Assembly: GCF_900312995.1 (NCBI RefSeq)
Contig: NZ_ONZI01000001.1
Span: forward strand, 1,240,001-1,304,000
DNA from: Kushneria phyllosphaerae
GTDB lineage: Bacteria > Pseudomonadota > Gammaproteobacteria > Pseudomonadales > Halomonadaceae
Direction: 5' to 3'
Length of the DNA stretch: 64,000 nucleotides
The position numbers were made by a program, and so were the translations under genes. Below are positions 9,025 to 16,450 of the stretch, piece by piece. The stretch's first letter is position 1. Each line of letters starts with the position of its first letter. The notes under the pieces are model-generated. The model saw only the letters and a list, made by a program, of their open reading frames with translations. It searched no databases and was not told where the DNA came from.

Positions 9025-10449
9025 TCAGATCTCCTCCAGCGTCATGGGGATGGCCTCGTGACGGCGCGCGAGCCGATGATAGGCGCGAGTCAGCAGACCG
9101 GCGGCGGCGGCGAGACGATATTCGCGACTGGCGCGAACATCATTGATTGGCGAAAAGTCCTCGGCGATGGCCTTGCAGGCATTGGCCAGAACGTCGCCGT
9201 CGAAGACCTGTCCCTCCAGTGCAGCCTCGACATGAGGGGCCCGTTGTGAGGTCGCGGCCATGCCGCCACAGGCGAGTCGAACGTCGCGCAGCTGGCCGTC
9301 GTCTGCGACCGTAACGCGAAGGGCAAGCATGACAGCGGAGATATCATCCTCGCGACGCTTGCTGAGCTTCCAGGCCAGCAGCTGCTCACCGCCCTGCAGG
9401 CGCGGCAGATAGATAGCGTCCAGATACTCGCCCTCGGTCAGCGCCGTGCGTCGATAGCCGGTAAAAAAATCATCGATAGAGACTTCACGGGCGCCCGAAA
9501 TGCCGTTGATTCGCAGTCGAGCGCCCAGCGCCAGCAGGATCGGTGGCGTGTCACCGATGGGGGATGCATTGGCGAGATTGCCGGCCAGGGTCGCCCGATG
9601 GCGAATCTGCTGCGAGCCGAGTCGCTCCAGCAGAGCGTGAAAGGCCGGGTAATGCTCGGCAAGCAGCGGTGTTAACTGATGGTAGGTGACGCCGGCGCCG
9701 ATCCACCAGCCGCGGTCATCTTCTTTGATGTGTCCCAGCTCGGCGACGCTGGAAAGATCGATCAGCTCGGGCAGGGGCTTGAGGGCCAGCGTGTGCTCGA
9801 GCATTAGGTCAGTGCCGCCGGCGATCAGTCGCGCCTGCGGGTGCTGCGATAAAAGCGTGATCAGCTCCTGGCGGTTCTCGGGACGGTAGAAACCTTCCCC
9901 GTCAGATCGAGTGGCGATGAGCCGGCCGCCGTCGTCGGCGGCTGGGCCGGGCAGGGTGTGCATGGCCCGGGCAGCATCACGAATGGCGCGATAGCCGGTG
10001 CAGCGACAGAGATTGCCACCCAGGGCGGCATCGATGGTGTCATCGTTTGGCGGAGTGTCGAGCCCCTGCTGGCGGCGCTGGTGCTCCAGGCAGAACAGCG
10101 ACATGACAATGCCGGGCGTACAGAAGCCGCATTGGCTGGCATGATGGTCGACCATGGCCTGCTGTACCGGATGAAGCTCGTCATTCCGGGAGAGCCCTTC
10201 CACTGTCAGCACGTGGCATCCGTGCAGTTGGTGGGCCGGCAGGATACAGGCATTGGCACTGTGATAGTGCATCTCGCCCCTGTCATCCCGCGTGCCGATG
10301 GCGATGGTGCAGGCGCCGCAGTCGCCCGAGGCGCAGCCTTCCTTGGTACCGCAGGTGGCGAGTCGGTCACGCAGCACGGACAGTGCGGTGGCCTGAGCCG
10401 GTATATTGTCCAGCCGCCGGGGCTGGCCGTTGAGCGTCAGGGTAAGCAT
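9025..10449 (-). CDS. xdhA: xanthine dehydrogenase Fe-S/FAD subunit XdhA
   Basis: The small subunit carries two [2Fe-2S] clusters and FAD and passes electrons to NAD+. The plant-type ferredoxin motif CGTKEGCASGDCGACT lies near residue 40-55. The helical second cluster follows, with CGFCTPGIVM and NLCRCTGYRAI. The FAD domain (from about residue 185) shows LIAGGTDLMLE and the AGNLANASPIGDTPP stretch. The start is the ATG at 10449 (MLTLTLNG), giving 474 residues; upstream in-frame extension to 10758 has no family similarity. A palindrome-like operator candidate lies 45 bp upstream, and a TetR gene is divergent. Confidence 0.96.
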   Translation of the reverse strand: MLTLTLNGQPRRLDNIPAQATALSVLRDRLATCGTKEGCASGDCGACTIAIGTRDDRGEMHYHSANACILPAHQLHGCHVLTVEGLSRNDELHPVQQAMVDHHASQCGFCTPGIVMSLFCLEHQRRQQGLDTPPNDDTIDAALGGNLCRCTGYRAIRDAARAMHTLPGPAADDGGRLIATRSDGEGFYRPENRQELITLLSQHPQARLIAGGTDLMLEHTLALKPLPELIDLSSVAELGHIKEDDRGWWIGAGVTYHQLTPLLAEHYPAFHALLERLGSQQIRHRATLAGNLANASPIGDTPPILLALGARLRINGISGAREVSIDDFFTGYRRTALTEGEYLDAIYLPRLQGGEQLLAWKLSKRREDDISAVMLALRVTVADDGQLRDVRLACGGMAATSQRAPHVEAALEGQVFDGDVLANACKAIAEDFSPINDVRASREYRLAAAAGLLTRAYHRLARRHEAIPMTLEEI

Positions 10450-10493
10450 TATGGCATCTCCATGGCATCTGCTGACCATCACCATGCAATTTA

Positions 10494-10509
10494 CTGACCA
10501 ATTGTTCAG
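10494..10509. promoter_or_regulatory. candidate operator for the RutR-like TetR regulator
   Basis: The 16-mer CTGACCAATTGTTCAG is palindromic at 14 of 16 positions. It resembles the RutR consensus TTGACCA-NN-TGGTCAA. It sits in the 161-bp divergent spacer between xdhA and the TetR gene, 45 bp before the xdhA ATG. A related copy (12 of 16 bases, core TGACC-M-ATTGTTC) occurs at 12713-12728 before the purine permease. The role is inferred from symmetry, recurrence and position. Confidence 0.6.
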
Positions 10510-10610
10510 AAAACGACTTTTTATTGAGTGATCCTCTGACAGGGCATGGAGCACCATCGAGTGCATACCCAACATCGCCGTCACTTTCAGGCTTGATGCA
10601 AGGAACGATA

Positions 10611-11291
10611 ATGGCCGGCAAAAGGCAGGGGAGCACGGCTCCGGACACGCTGGGCGCAGGAGCCGTTCGGGTGCGTAATCAGGCGCGCATTCTGGATGCC
10701 GCCGAAGGCGTATTTGCCACGCATGGCTACCGCGGCGGCAGTCTGAGTGCCATCGCACAAGAGGCCGGGCTGGCGCGCGCCAACCTGCTGTATTACTTCA
10801 AAAGCAAGCGTGGTCTCTATGTGGCGCTGCTGGAGCGGACCATGGCGCGCTGGAACAGTTTGCTTGAAGAGATCGATATTAATGATGATCCAGCGCAGGT
10901 GCTGACGTCCTTTGTCCGCGCCAAGCTGGCATTGGTGCGGCGTTATCCTCAGGCCTCGCGCCTGTTTGCCAGCGAGGTTTTGCAGGGCGCACCAATGCTG
11001 CAGACGTATCTGGATGGTCCGCTGCGGACATGGGTGGATGCGCGGGCCACCATTCTTGCCCGCTGGATCGAACGCGGACAGATGGATCAGCGCGTTGATC
11101 CGCACGCACTGATCTTTTTGATCTGGTCGACCACTCAGCACTACGCCGACTATGAGGCGCAGGTGCTGGCGCTGACCGGTCGTAAAGCGCTGGATAACAG
11201 CGATGAGCAGCGCATCGGCGACTTTCTCTGCCACATGGTGCTTGCCGGCTGTGGTCTGAGCGATCCCGAGCGTCCTGCTGGAAGCCTTTGA
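10611..11291 (+). CDS. TetR-family regulator, RutR-like
   Basis: The N-terminal helix-turn-helix is clear: ILDAAEGVFATHGYRGGSL then IAQEAGLARANLLYYFKSK (about residues 25-70). The C-terminal ligand domain matches the RutR/YcdC type: RLFASEVLQGAPML, ILARWIERGQMD, IFLIWSTTQHYADYEAQV. RutR senses uracil or purines in Enterobacteria, so a nitrogenous-base ligand is a reasonable inference. Start at 10611 follows AAGGA; a 29-residue upstream extension looks non-coding. It is divergent from xdhA and converges with hpxO with one base between stops. Likely controls the xdh operon and itself through the site at 10494. Confidence 0.9.
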   Translation: MAGKRQGSTAPDTLGAGAVRVRNQARILDAAEGVFATHGYRGGSLSAIAQEAGLARANLLYYFKSKRGLYVALLERTMARWNSLLEEIDINDDPAQVLTSFVRAKLALVRRYPQASRLFASEVLQGAPMLQTYLDGPLRTWVDARATILARWIERGQMDQRVDPHALIFLIWSTTQHYADYEAQVLALTGRKALDNSDEQRIGDFLCHMVLAGCGLSDPERPAGSL

Positions 11292-11292
11292 A

Positions 11293-12465
11293 TCAGGGCA
11301 GCGGTCCGCCCTCGATGGTTTTCTGCATGCCCGCCATGATATGGCGGCCATCCTCCGCGGCCAGCGCCTGATACCACTGATGGGTGACGATGGGGTCGTG
11401 ACCGTGGGTCATGTCGGCACGCTTGCGCGCGCGCAGGATGATGTCGCCGACGCGGTCTACGCGGGCACGATCATAAGCGGCCAGTGCGGCGGCTGGATCG
11501 GCATGCCGGCCAAGCGCATCGGCCAGCACCCAGGCATCCTCCATGGCCTGGCAGCCGCCCTGACCAAGATCCGGAGCCATGGCATGGGCGGCGTCGCCCA
11601 GCAGTGCCACGCGTTCACCTACCAGCGTTTCAAGCGGGTCAATATCGTGGATGGGTACCCGTGCCATCAGTGCCGGGTCAAACCGCTCGATCAGGTTGAT
11701 GACCTGCGGCGCCCAGCCAGAGAAGTGACGGCGCAGTTCGGCCCTGTAATCGTTGTGGTCATCCAGATCCTCGAGCGCAAGCGGCACATCAAAAAAGCAG
11801 TAGAACTCGGGCTGACAATCAGTATTGCCGCCGCTGCCCATCGGCATCAGGGAGACGCGCTGATGATGGCCGATGTACTGGTCCCAGTGATCCAGTGGCG
11901 CAAGATCGGATTGTGCCGGTACGCGAACGTTCCAGTTCACATAGCCACAGTAGCGCCGCTCTATCGTTTTGCCCGCCACGCGATTGCGAAGCCTTGAGTG
12001 AGTGCCATCGGCCACGATCAACAGATCAGCGCGACGCGTCTGCTCGTTATCGAAATGAATGGTCACTCCCTCTGCGTCGGTGCTGAAATCGATACAGTGT
12101 TCGCCCAGATGGACATTGTCGTGTCCCACGGCATCAAGCAGCTGACGCTGCAGCTCGCTACGGGCAACCGGGCAGGCCGGCTGACCGACGGCCTCATAGA
12201 GAGGGGCAAGGCTGAAGCCGGTCAGCAGGGTGCCGTCATGACTGAAGTAGCGCATCGCCTGCATGTCGCCGCTGGCCTGCTCGATACCGTGCCCAAGCCC
12301 CAGCTGATGCAAAATTTTTGCACCGTTGGACCAGATCGACAGGGCGGCACCCGCCGGGCGAAGTTCCCGGACCCGGTCGTATACGCTGATCTGATGGCCC
12401 TGTTGCTGCAGCGCCAGAGCGGCGGTCAGACCGCCCATGCCTGCGCCGATGATCACGATGTTCAT
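11293..12465 (-). CDS. hpxO: FAD-dependent urate hydroxylase HpxO
   Basis: This flavoprotein monooxygenase converts urate to 5-hydroxyisourate using NADH and O2. It replaces uricase in the route completed by uraH and uraD. The N-terminal FAD-binding motif is IVIIGAGMGGLTAAL; the second FAD motif is ALLGDAAHAMAPDLGQGG (about residue 285-300). Overall similarity to HpxO is recognisable (AALSIWSNGAKIL). Length is 390 residues, as in Klebsiella. No signal peptide; it is cytoplasmic. It converges on the TetR gene and is divergent from the permease across a 332-bp spacer. Confidence 0.92.
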   Translation of the reverse strand: MNIVIIGAGMGGLTAALALQQQGHQISVYDRVRELRPAGAALSIWSNGAKILHQLGLGHGIEQASGDMQAMRYFSHDGTLLTGFSLAPLYEAVGQPACPVARSELQRQLLDAVGHDNVHLGEHCIDFSTDAEGVTIHFDNEQTRRADLLIVADGTHSRLRNRVAGKTIERRYCGYVNWNVRVPAQSDLAPLDHWDQYIGHHQRVSLMPMGSGGNTDCQPEFYCFFDVPLALEDLDDHNDYRAELRRHFSGWAPQVINLIERFDPALMARVPIHDIDPLETLVGERVALLGDAAHAMAPDLGQGGCQAMEDAWVLADALGRHADPAAALAAYDRARVDRVGDIILRARKRADMTHGHDPIVTHQWYQALAAEDGRHIMAGMQKTIEGGPLP

Positions 12466-12797
12466 GGCATTACCTGCTGTTGTTTTTGGAAGGCAAGTTT
12501 TTAAAAGGTGATTGGAACGATCCGCCCCTTGTCATGCTTTTAGACTAACGTGGGTCGTCCACTTTGCAAACGGCCTCGGTGAAGATGTCAGAAAAGCGGA
12601 TTTGTGAGCGCCGCAATGCATTGTCATGGTGCGCTGGTGCACCGCAATGGCGCGCCCGGGCATCAGAGGAGACGCGGCGAGTCAAGGGGGGTTGTGGCAG
12701 GCGCTCGGGTATTTGACCCATTGTTCGCGGGTTGCGACGCGTTTGGCCGGACTCTTGCATGACAGAGCCTGTCCTTTGCCCTCAAGGTGATCCTGCC
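12466..12797. other. 332-bp divergent spacer between hpxO and the permease
   Basis: No coding frame is supported here. The stretch must hold the promoters of hpxO (leftward) and the permease (rightward). The only motif I can support is the TetR-operator-like 16-mer at 12713-12728, 70 bp before the permease ATG. AT-rich segments near 12485-12550 could hold the hpxO promoter, but I do not see a clear hexamer pair. No riboswitch-like fold was recognised. Confidence 0.5.
12713..12728. promoter_or_regulatory. second TetR-operator-like site, upstream of the permease
   Basis: TTGACCCATTGTTCGC matches the 10494-10509 site at 12 of 16 positions, including the core TGACC, A, TTGTTC. It is less symmetric than the first copy. 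Location 70 bp upstream of the permease start is right for repression. This links transport and xanthine oxidation to one regulator; binding itself is inferred. Confidence 0.45.
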
Positions 12798-14195
12798 ATG
12801 TCGCAATCCACCCCGCAGTCAGCTGCCCCGGATGATCTAATCTATGCCCTTGATGACCGACCCGCACCTGGGCCCGCGCTGCTGGCGGCGGTTCAGCACG
12901 TACTGGCATGCTTTATCGCGATTGTGACCCCCACGCTGGTGATTGCCGGCATTCTCGGGCTTGATCAGCAGTTGCCCTATCTGCTCAGCATGGGGTTGAT
13001 GGTGTCGGGCGTGGGCACCTTTTTGCAGGCTCGACGGCCCTGGGGGGTCGGGGCAGGCATGATCTGCGTTCAGGGCACCAGCTTTTCCTTTCTCGGTGCG
13101 GTCACGGCGGCTGGTCTGCTGGTGAAGTCACGGGGTGGCAGCCCGGATGACATGCTTGCCATGATTTTTGGGCTCTGCTTTTTTGGCGCGTTCGTTGAGA
13201 TCATTCTGAGCCGGTTTCTGCACCAGCTGCGCCGGATCTTTACGCCGCTGATTACCGGTATCGTCATTACGATTATCGGCATGAGTCTGATTCCGGTAGG
13301 CATGACGAGTCTGGGTGGTGGGAGCGGTGCCGACAATTTCGGCGATCCCGGCTACCTGGGAATCGGTGCATTGACCCTTTTAATCATCGTGATGCTGGGG
13401 CATGCCCGCAGTGCCTGGCTAAGGCTCTCGGCCATCGCCATTGCGCTGGCCATCGGCACCCTTGTGGCCTGGTTGACGGGCCTGGCCGGTTTCACGGCAC
13501 TTCAACAGCAACCGTTGATCAGTTTGCCCATCCCGTTTCGCTACGGTTTCGATTTCGAATGGTCAGTATTTCTGCCGATCGCCATGATTTATCTGATTAC
13601 CGCCATCGAGTCGGTGGGTGATTTAACGGCCAACTGTCTGATCTCTCGTCAGCCGATCGAAGGGCCGCGATATCTTGAGCGCATCAGCGGTGGCGTGCTG
13701 GGAGATGGGGTCAACTCGATGCTGGCAGCAGTCTTCAATACCTTTCCCAATACGACCTTTTCCCAGAATAACGGAGTGATTCAGCTTAGCGGTGTGGCCA
13801 GCCGCCACGTCGGGCAGTATGTGGGCGCGATTCTGGTCGTGCTGGGACTCTTCCCGATGCTCGGGGCGGTGCTTTCGCAGATTCCGCAGCCGGTACTGGG
13901 TGGGGCGCTTCTGATGATGTTTGGAAGTGTGGCAGCTGCCGGCATTCGTATTCTGGCCCGCGTCACCCTGGACCGGCGCAGCCTGAGCATCATGGCGGTG
14001 GCCTTTGGTGTCGGGCTCGGCGTGGCGAGCCACCCTGAACTGTTTGATCAATTGCCGGATGTTGTGCGTCTGCTGCTGGGATCATCCATCAGCGCCGGTG
14101 GCCTGGTCGCCATCGTTTTGAACCTGCTGCTACCGGATCATGTGGCGCGTGAGCACATCACTTCAAAAGCGGAAACAGGGCGCGTCTCGCGTTGA
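12798..14195 (+). CDS. NCS2-family xanthine/urate permease
   Basis: This inner-membrane nucleobase:cation symporter has about 14 membrane segments and 465 residues. Family motifs include the GPALLAAVQHVLA start, the AIESVGDLTAN segment with the substrate-binding Glu in TM8, and FSQNNGVIQLSGVASR in TM10. The latter is typical of the XanQ/UacT purine group rather than uracil carriers. The ATG at 12798 follows AAGGTGA; the longer reading from 12732 lacks a ribosome site. Operon context predicts xanthine or urate uptake, but the substrate cannot be fixed from sequence. Confidence 0.9.
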   Translation: MSQSTPQSAAPDDLIYALDDRPAPGPALLAAVQHVLACFIAIVTPTLVIAGILGLDQQLPYLLSMGLMVSGVGTFLQARRPWGVGAGMICVQGTSFSFLGAVTAAGLLVKSRGGSPDDMLAMIFGLCFFGAFVEIILSRFLHQLRRIFTPLITGIVITIIGMSLIPVGMTSLGGGSGADNFGDPGYLGIGALTLLIIVMLGHARSAWLRLSAIAIALAIGTLVAWLTGLAGFTALQQQPLISLPIPFRYGFDFEWSVFLPIAMIYLITAIESVGDLTANCLISRQPIEGPRYLERISGGVLGDGVNSMLAAVFNTFPNTTFSQNNGVIQLSGVASRHVGQYVGAILVVLGLFPMLGAVLSQIPQPVLGGALLMMFGSVAAAGIRILARVTLDRRSLSIMAVAFGVGLGVASHPELFDQLPDVVRLLLGSSISAGGLVAIVLNLLLPDHVAREHITSKAETGRVSR

Positions 14196-14234
14196 GTGCT
14201 GCAGGCGTTTGCCCTGATGGGTTCTGCGTGGGCG

Positions 14235-15467
14235 TCACTCGCGCCGATTGGCAAGCGTTAATGCCTGCTGATAGGCCGCGGCGACCCGCTCGGGAGACAG
14301 ACCCAGCTGCGCCAGATGAGGCCAGTCAATGACCTCCCATTGCGCTTTTTGATAGTCGATGGCCGTTTGAAGGATCAACCCCAGTGAGCCAGTGCGATGT
14401 ATCAGGGCCGCTTCGATATCAGGATGAACGGGGATCTGCGCCAGGATCTCTTCCAGCGGCTGATCCATGAAGCTGTCGAGACAGGAAAAAAGCCCTGCGG
14501 TAAAGCCCATCTCGCTGGTCTGACCGGGCAGCTGCTGCGCCAGATAATGACAGAAGTGCGCGCGCATCATCGCCAGCTTTTGCAGGGCATATGGCTTGTC
14601 ATCAAAGCGTGACAGGACCAGCAGGCTCGCCAGACTGCGAATGCGGGAAAGCCCCAGCGCCATGACAGCACCGTGCAGTGACGTGACCGGGCGGCTTTGC
14701 TGGGCAAAGGCGGAGTTGGCCATCCGCAACAGGCGGACGCTCAAAAACGGCTCGCGCTGTACCGTCTCGGCCATGTTGTTCATGGAGATGTCAGGCGCGT
14801 TGAGCTCGGCCAGAAGCTTCAGGATGTTCAGTCGATTGACCGGCATGACCCGACCATATACCGGCTCGGGACGCGCCAGAAAATATCCCTGAAAGAGGGT
14901 GCACCCGGCCTCCATGGCGATGCGATAGTCTTCCTTCGTTTCGATTTTCTCGGCCAGCAGCTGATGCGCCGGATAGCGTGCCTTAAGGGCCTGAATGACG
15001 GCTGTCAGCGTCTCGGGGGTGTAGACGGGATAGTCGAGTTTCACGATGTCGACAAAGGGCAGCAGCGGGTGGCTGGCATCAGAAAGGCTATAGTCATCAA
15101 GCGCCATGACATGGCCTTCTTCACGCAGACGCGTCAGGGCCTCGATCACTGCCGGGGTGTCGGTGACATCTTCCAGAATCTCGATGATCAGTGCGCGGGA
15201 ATCAAAGGGGATATCCCGGGTCAGGCTGTCGGTCGAGAAGTTGACATAGGCAGGCTGATGATCACACACCTCGTTGATATCGGCCGCCGTAAAGGCATTG
15301 ATCAGCACCTGGCTGGTGGCGCGATTGCCATCAAAATCGGCCGCCACGATCGGGCCGCCGCCATAGGGGCGAAACAGGAGTTCGTAGCCTGCCAGCGTCA
15401 GCTGATGGTCATAGATAGGCTGACGGGCAAACAGTACCCCGGCACTGTCGTTGGAAGTGTCGCTCAT
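14235..15467 (-). CDS. EAL-HDOD signalling protein
   Basis: The N-terminal half (about residues 10-205) is an EAL-type domain, and the C-terminal half (about 210-400) is HDOD. The EAL motif reads YELLFRP. Some family landmarks remain (EILED, KLDYP, AEKIET, FQGYFLARP), but the DDFGTG metal/loop motif is DDYSLSD. This is characteristic of the YuxH/CdgJ class, which generally lacks c-di-GMP phosphodiesterase activity and acts by protein contacts. No membrane segment. Convergent to the permease. A 10-bp tandem repeat lies 65 bp upstream of its start. A regulatory role in motility or surface behaviour is family-based inference. Confidence 0.88.
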   Translation of the reverse strand: MSDTSNDSAGVLFARQPIYDHQLTLAGYELLFRPYGGGPIVAADFDGNRATSQVLINAFTAADINEVCDHQPAYVNFSTDSLTRDIPFDSRALIIEILEDVTDTPAVIEALTRLREEGHVMALDDYSLSDASHPLLPFVDIVKLDYPVYTPETLTAVIQALKARYPAHQLLAEKIETKEDYRIAMEAGCTLFQGYFLARPEPVYGRVMPVNRLNILKLLAELNAPDISMNNMAETVQREPFLSVRLLRMANSAFAQQSRPVTSLHGAVMALGLSRIRSLASLLVLSRFDDKPYALQKLAMMRAHFCHYLAQQLPGQTSEMGFTAGLFSCLDSFMDQPLEEILAQIPVHPDIEAALIHRTGSLGLILQTAIDYQKAQWEVIDWPHLAQLGLSPERVAAAYQQALTLANRRE

Positions 15468-15531
15468 GATGTCCTGGGTATCTTTGAAATAACGCCTGCG
15501 TCGTGGCCACGCATAACAATGATCCCATTGT

Positions 15532-15551
15532 CATTCATCAGCATTCATCAG
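15532..15551. repeat. 10-bp perfect tandem repeat upstream of the EAL-HDOD gene
   Basis: CATTCATCAG occurs twice head to tail, one helical turn apart, about 65 bp upstream of the EAL-HDOD start. It could be a duplicated protein-binding half-site or replication slippage. Confidence 0.6.
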
Positions 15552-15614
15552 TGGCCTTTATGTCGTTGTTTATCGTCAGCCATTGCCTTGGCTTGAGTGC
15601 CAGGGCCCTGAAAA

Positions 15615-15626
15615 GCCTGATCAGGC
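15615..15626 (-). terminator. weak terminator after the GST gene
   Basis: On the minus strand the palindrome GCCTGATCAGGC is followed by TTTT, 25 bp past the GST stop. The hairpin is short, so termination would be modest. Confidence 0.35.
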
Positions 15627-15651
15627 GCTGAAAGGCGGGTGCCTGCCGGTG

Positions 15652-16287
15652 CTACATGATGGATGCCGGCGTGTTGTCATCGGGCAGATCCTGCATCGAG
15701 ATAAAGCCGGAGATTTCTTCGATGCGTCCGCACCAGTCCACCACATGAGGCCAGTCCAGCAGCAAAAGGCCTGCCTGGTCAGCGATATGGGTGTGGGCAA
15801 ACAGGGCAATATCGGCCAGTGTGAGCGTCTCTCCGGCCAGAAAAGGCTGCGTGCTGAGGGTCTGCTCCATGATGTCCAGCGCCTGACGAGCGTTTTCCTG
15901 ACGTGCCATCAGCTCTTCGAGACGCTCGCTTGGGTCGCCCTGATACCAGTGAATCAGTCGGGCCACGGAGAGTGACGGTTCATGGCGATGCTGCTCGAAA
16001 AACATCCACTGAAGCATGCGCGCCCGGTCGAACTCATCGTCAGGCACCAACGCGCTGTTATGGCCCAGGTAATAGAGAATGGCGTTGGATTCGACGAGCG
16101 TGCGTCCGTCGTGCAGCTCCAGCATGGGAACACGACGCGCGGGGTTACGAACGGCAAAGTTGTCGCTAAGCGTCTCGCCGGTCAAAAAGTCGACATCAAA
16201 CCAGCGGTGACTGATGTCCAGTAGTGCCAGTGTCAGCCTGACCTTGTAGCAATTGCCCGAGCGATAGTCGCCGTAGACGGTCATCAT
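15652..16287 (-). CDS. glutathione S-transferase family protein
   Basis: The 211-residue cytosolic product has a thioredoxin-like GST N-terminal domain (YGDYRSGNCYKVRLTLALL, then NPARRVPMLE and the glutathione-binding LVESNAILYYLG). An all-helical C-terminal domain follows, with the N-capping motif LADIALFAH. The Ser/Cys region SGNC is where the catalytic residue would be. Start at 16287 (two adjacent ATGs, MMTVYG) follows GACGAGG; the extension to 16341 is outside the fold. Substrate unknown; it may be a detoxifying or isomerase-type GST. Confidence 0.88.
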   Translation of the reverse strand: MMTVYGDYRSGNCYKVRLTLALLDISHRWFDVDFLTGETLSDNFAVRNPARRVPMLELHDGRTLVESNAILYYLGHNSALVPDDEFDRARMLQWMFFEQHRHEPSLSVARLIHWYQGDPSERLEELMARQENARQALDIMEQTLSTQPFLAGETLTLADIALFAHTHIADQAGLLLLDWPHVVDWCGRIEEISGFISMQDLPDDNTPASIM

Positions 16288-16372
16288 GGCCTCGTCCCCG
16301 TAATTCAATGGTGCATGAGAAAGTTGCAGCCATTGTGGCACAAGCTTTCAGCACCATCCTTAAGCCTTTGAT

Positions 16373-16396
16373 CATGCCATGACACATGCCATGACA
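16373..16396. repeat. 12-bp perfect tandem repeat
   Basis: CATGCCATGACA is present twice head to tail in the spacer between the GST gene start and the end of the second molybdoenzyme gene. No function is apparent. Confidence 0.55.
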
Positions 16397-16450
16397 AAGG
16401 GCCCTGCCACGAATGTGACAGAGCCCCAGGGTCACGCCTTGATGATGCGA

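Noticed and set aside
12466..12797. Purine riboswitch upstream of the permease
   Set aside because: No conserved purine-aptamer loops were found; an operator-like site explains regulation better.
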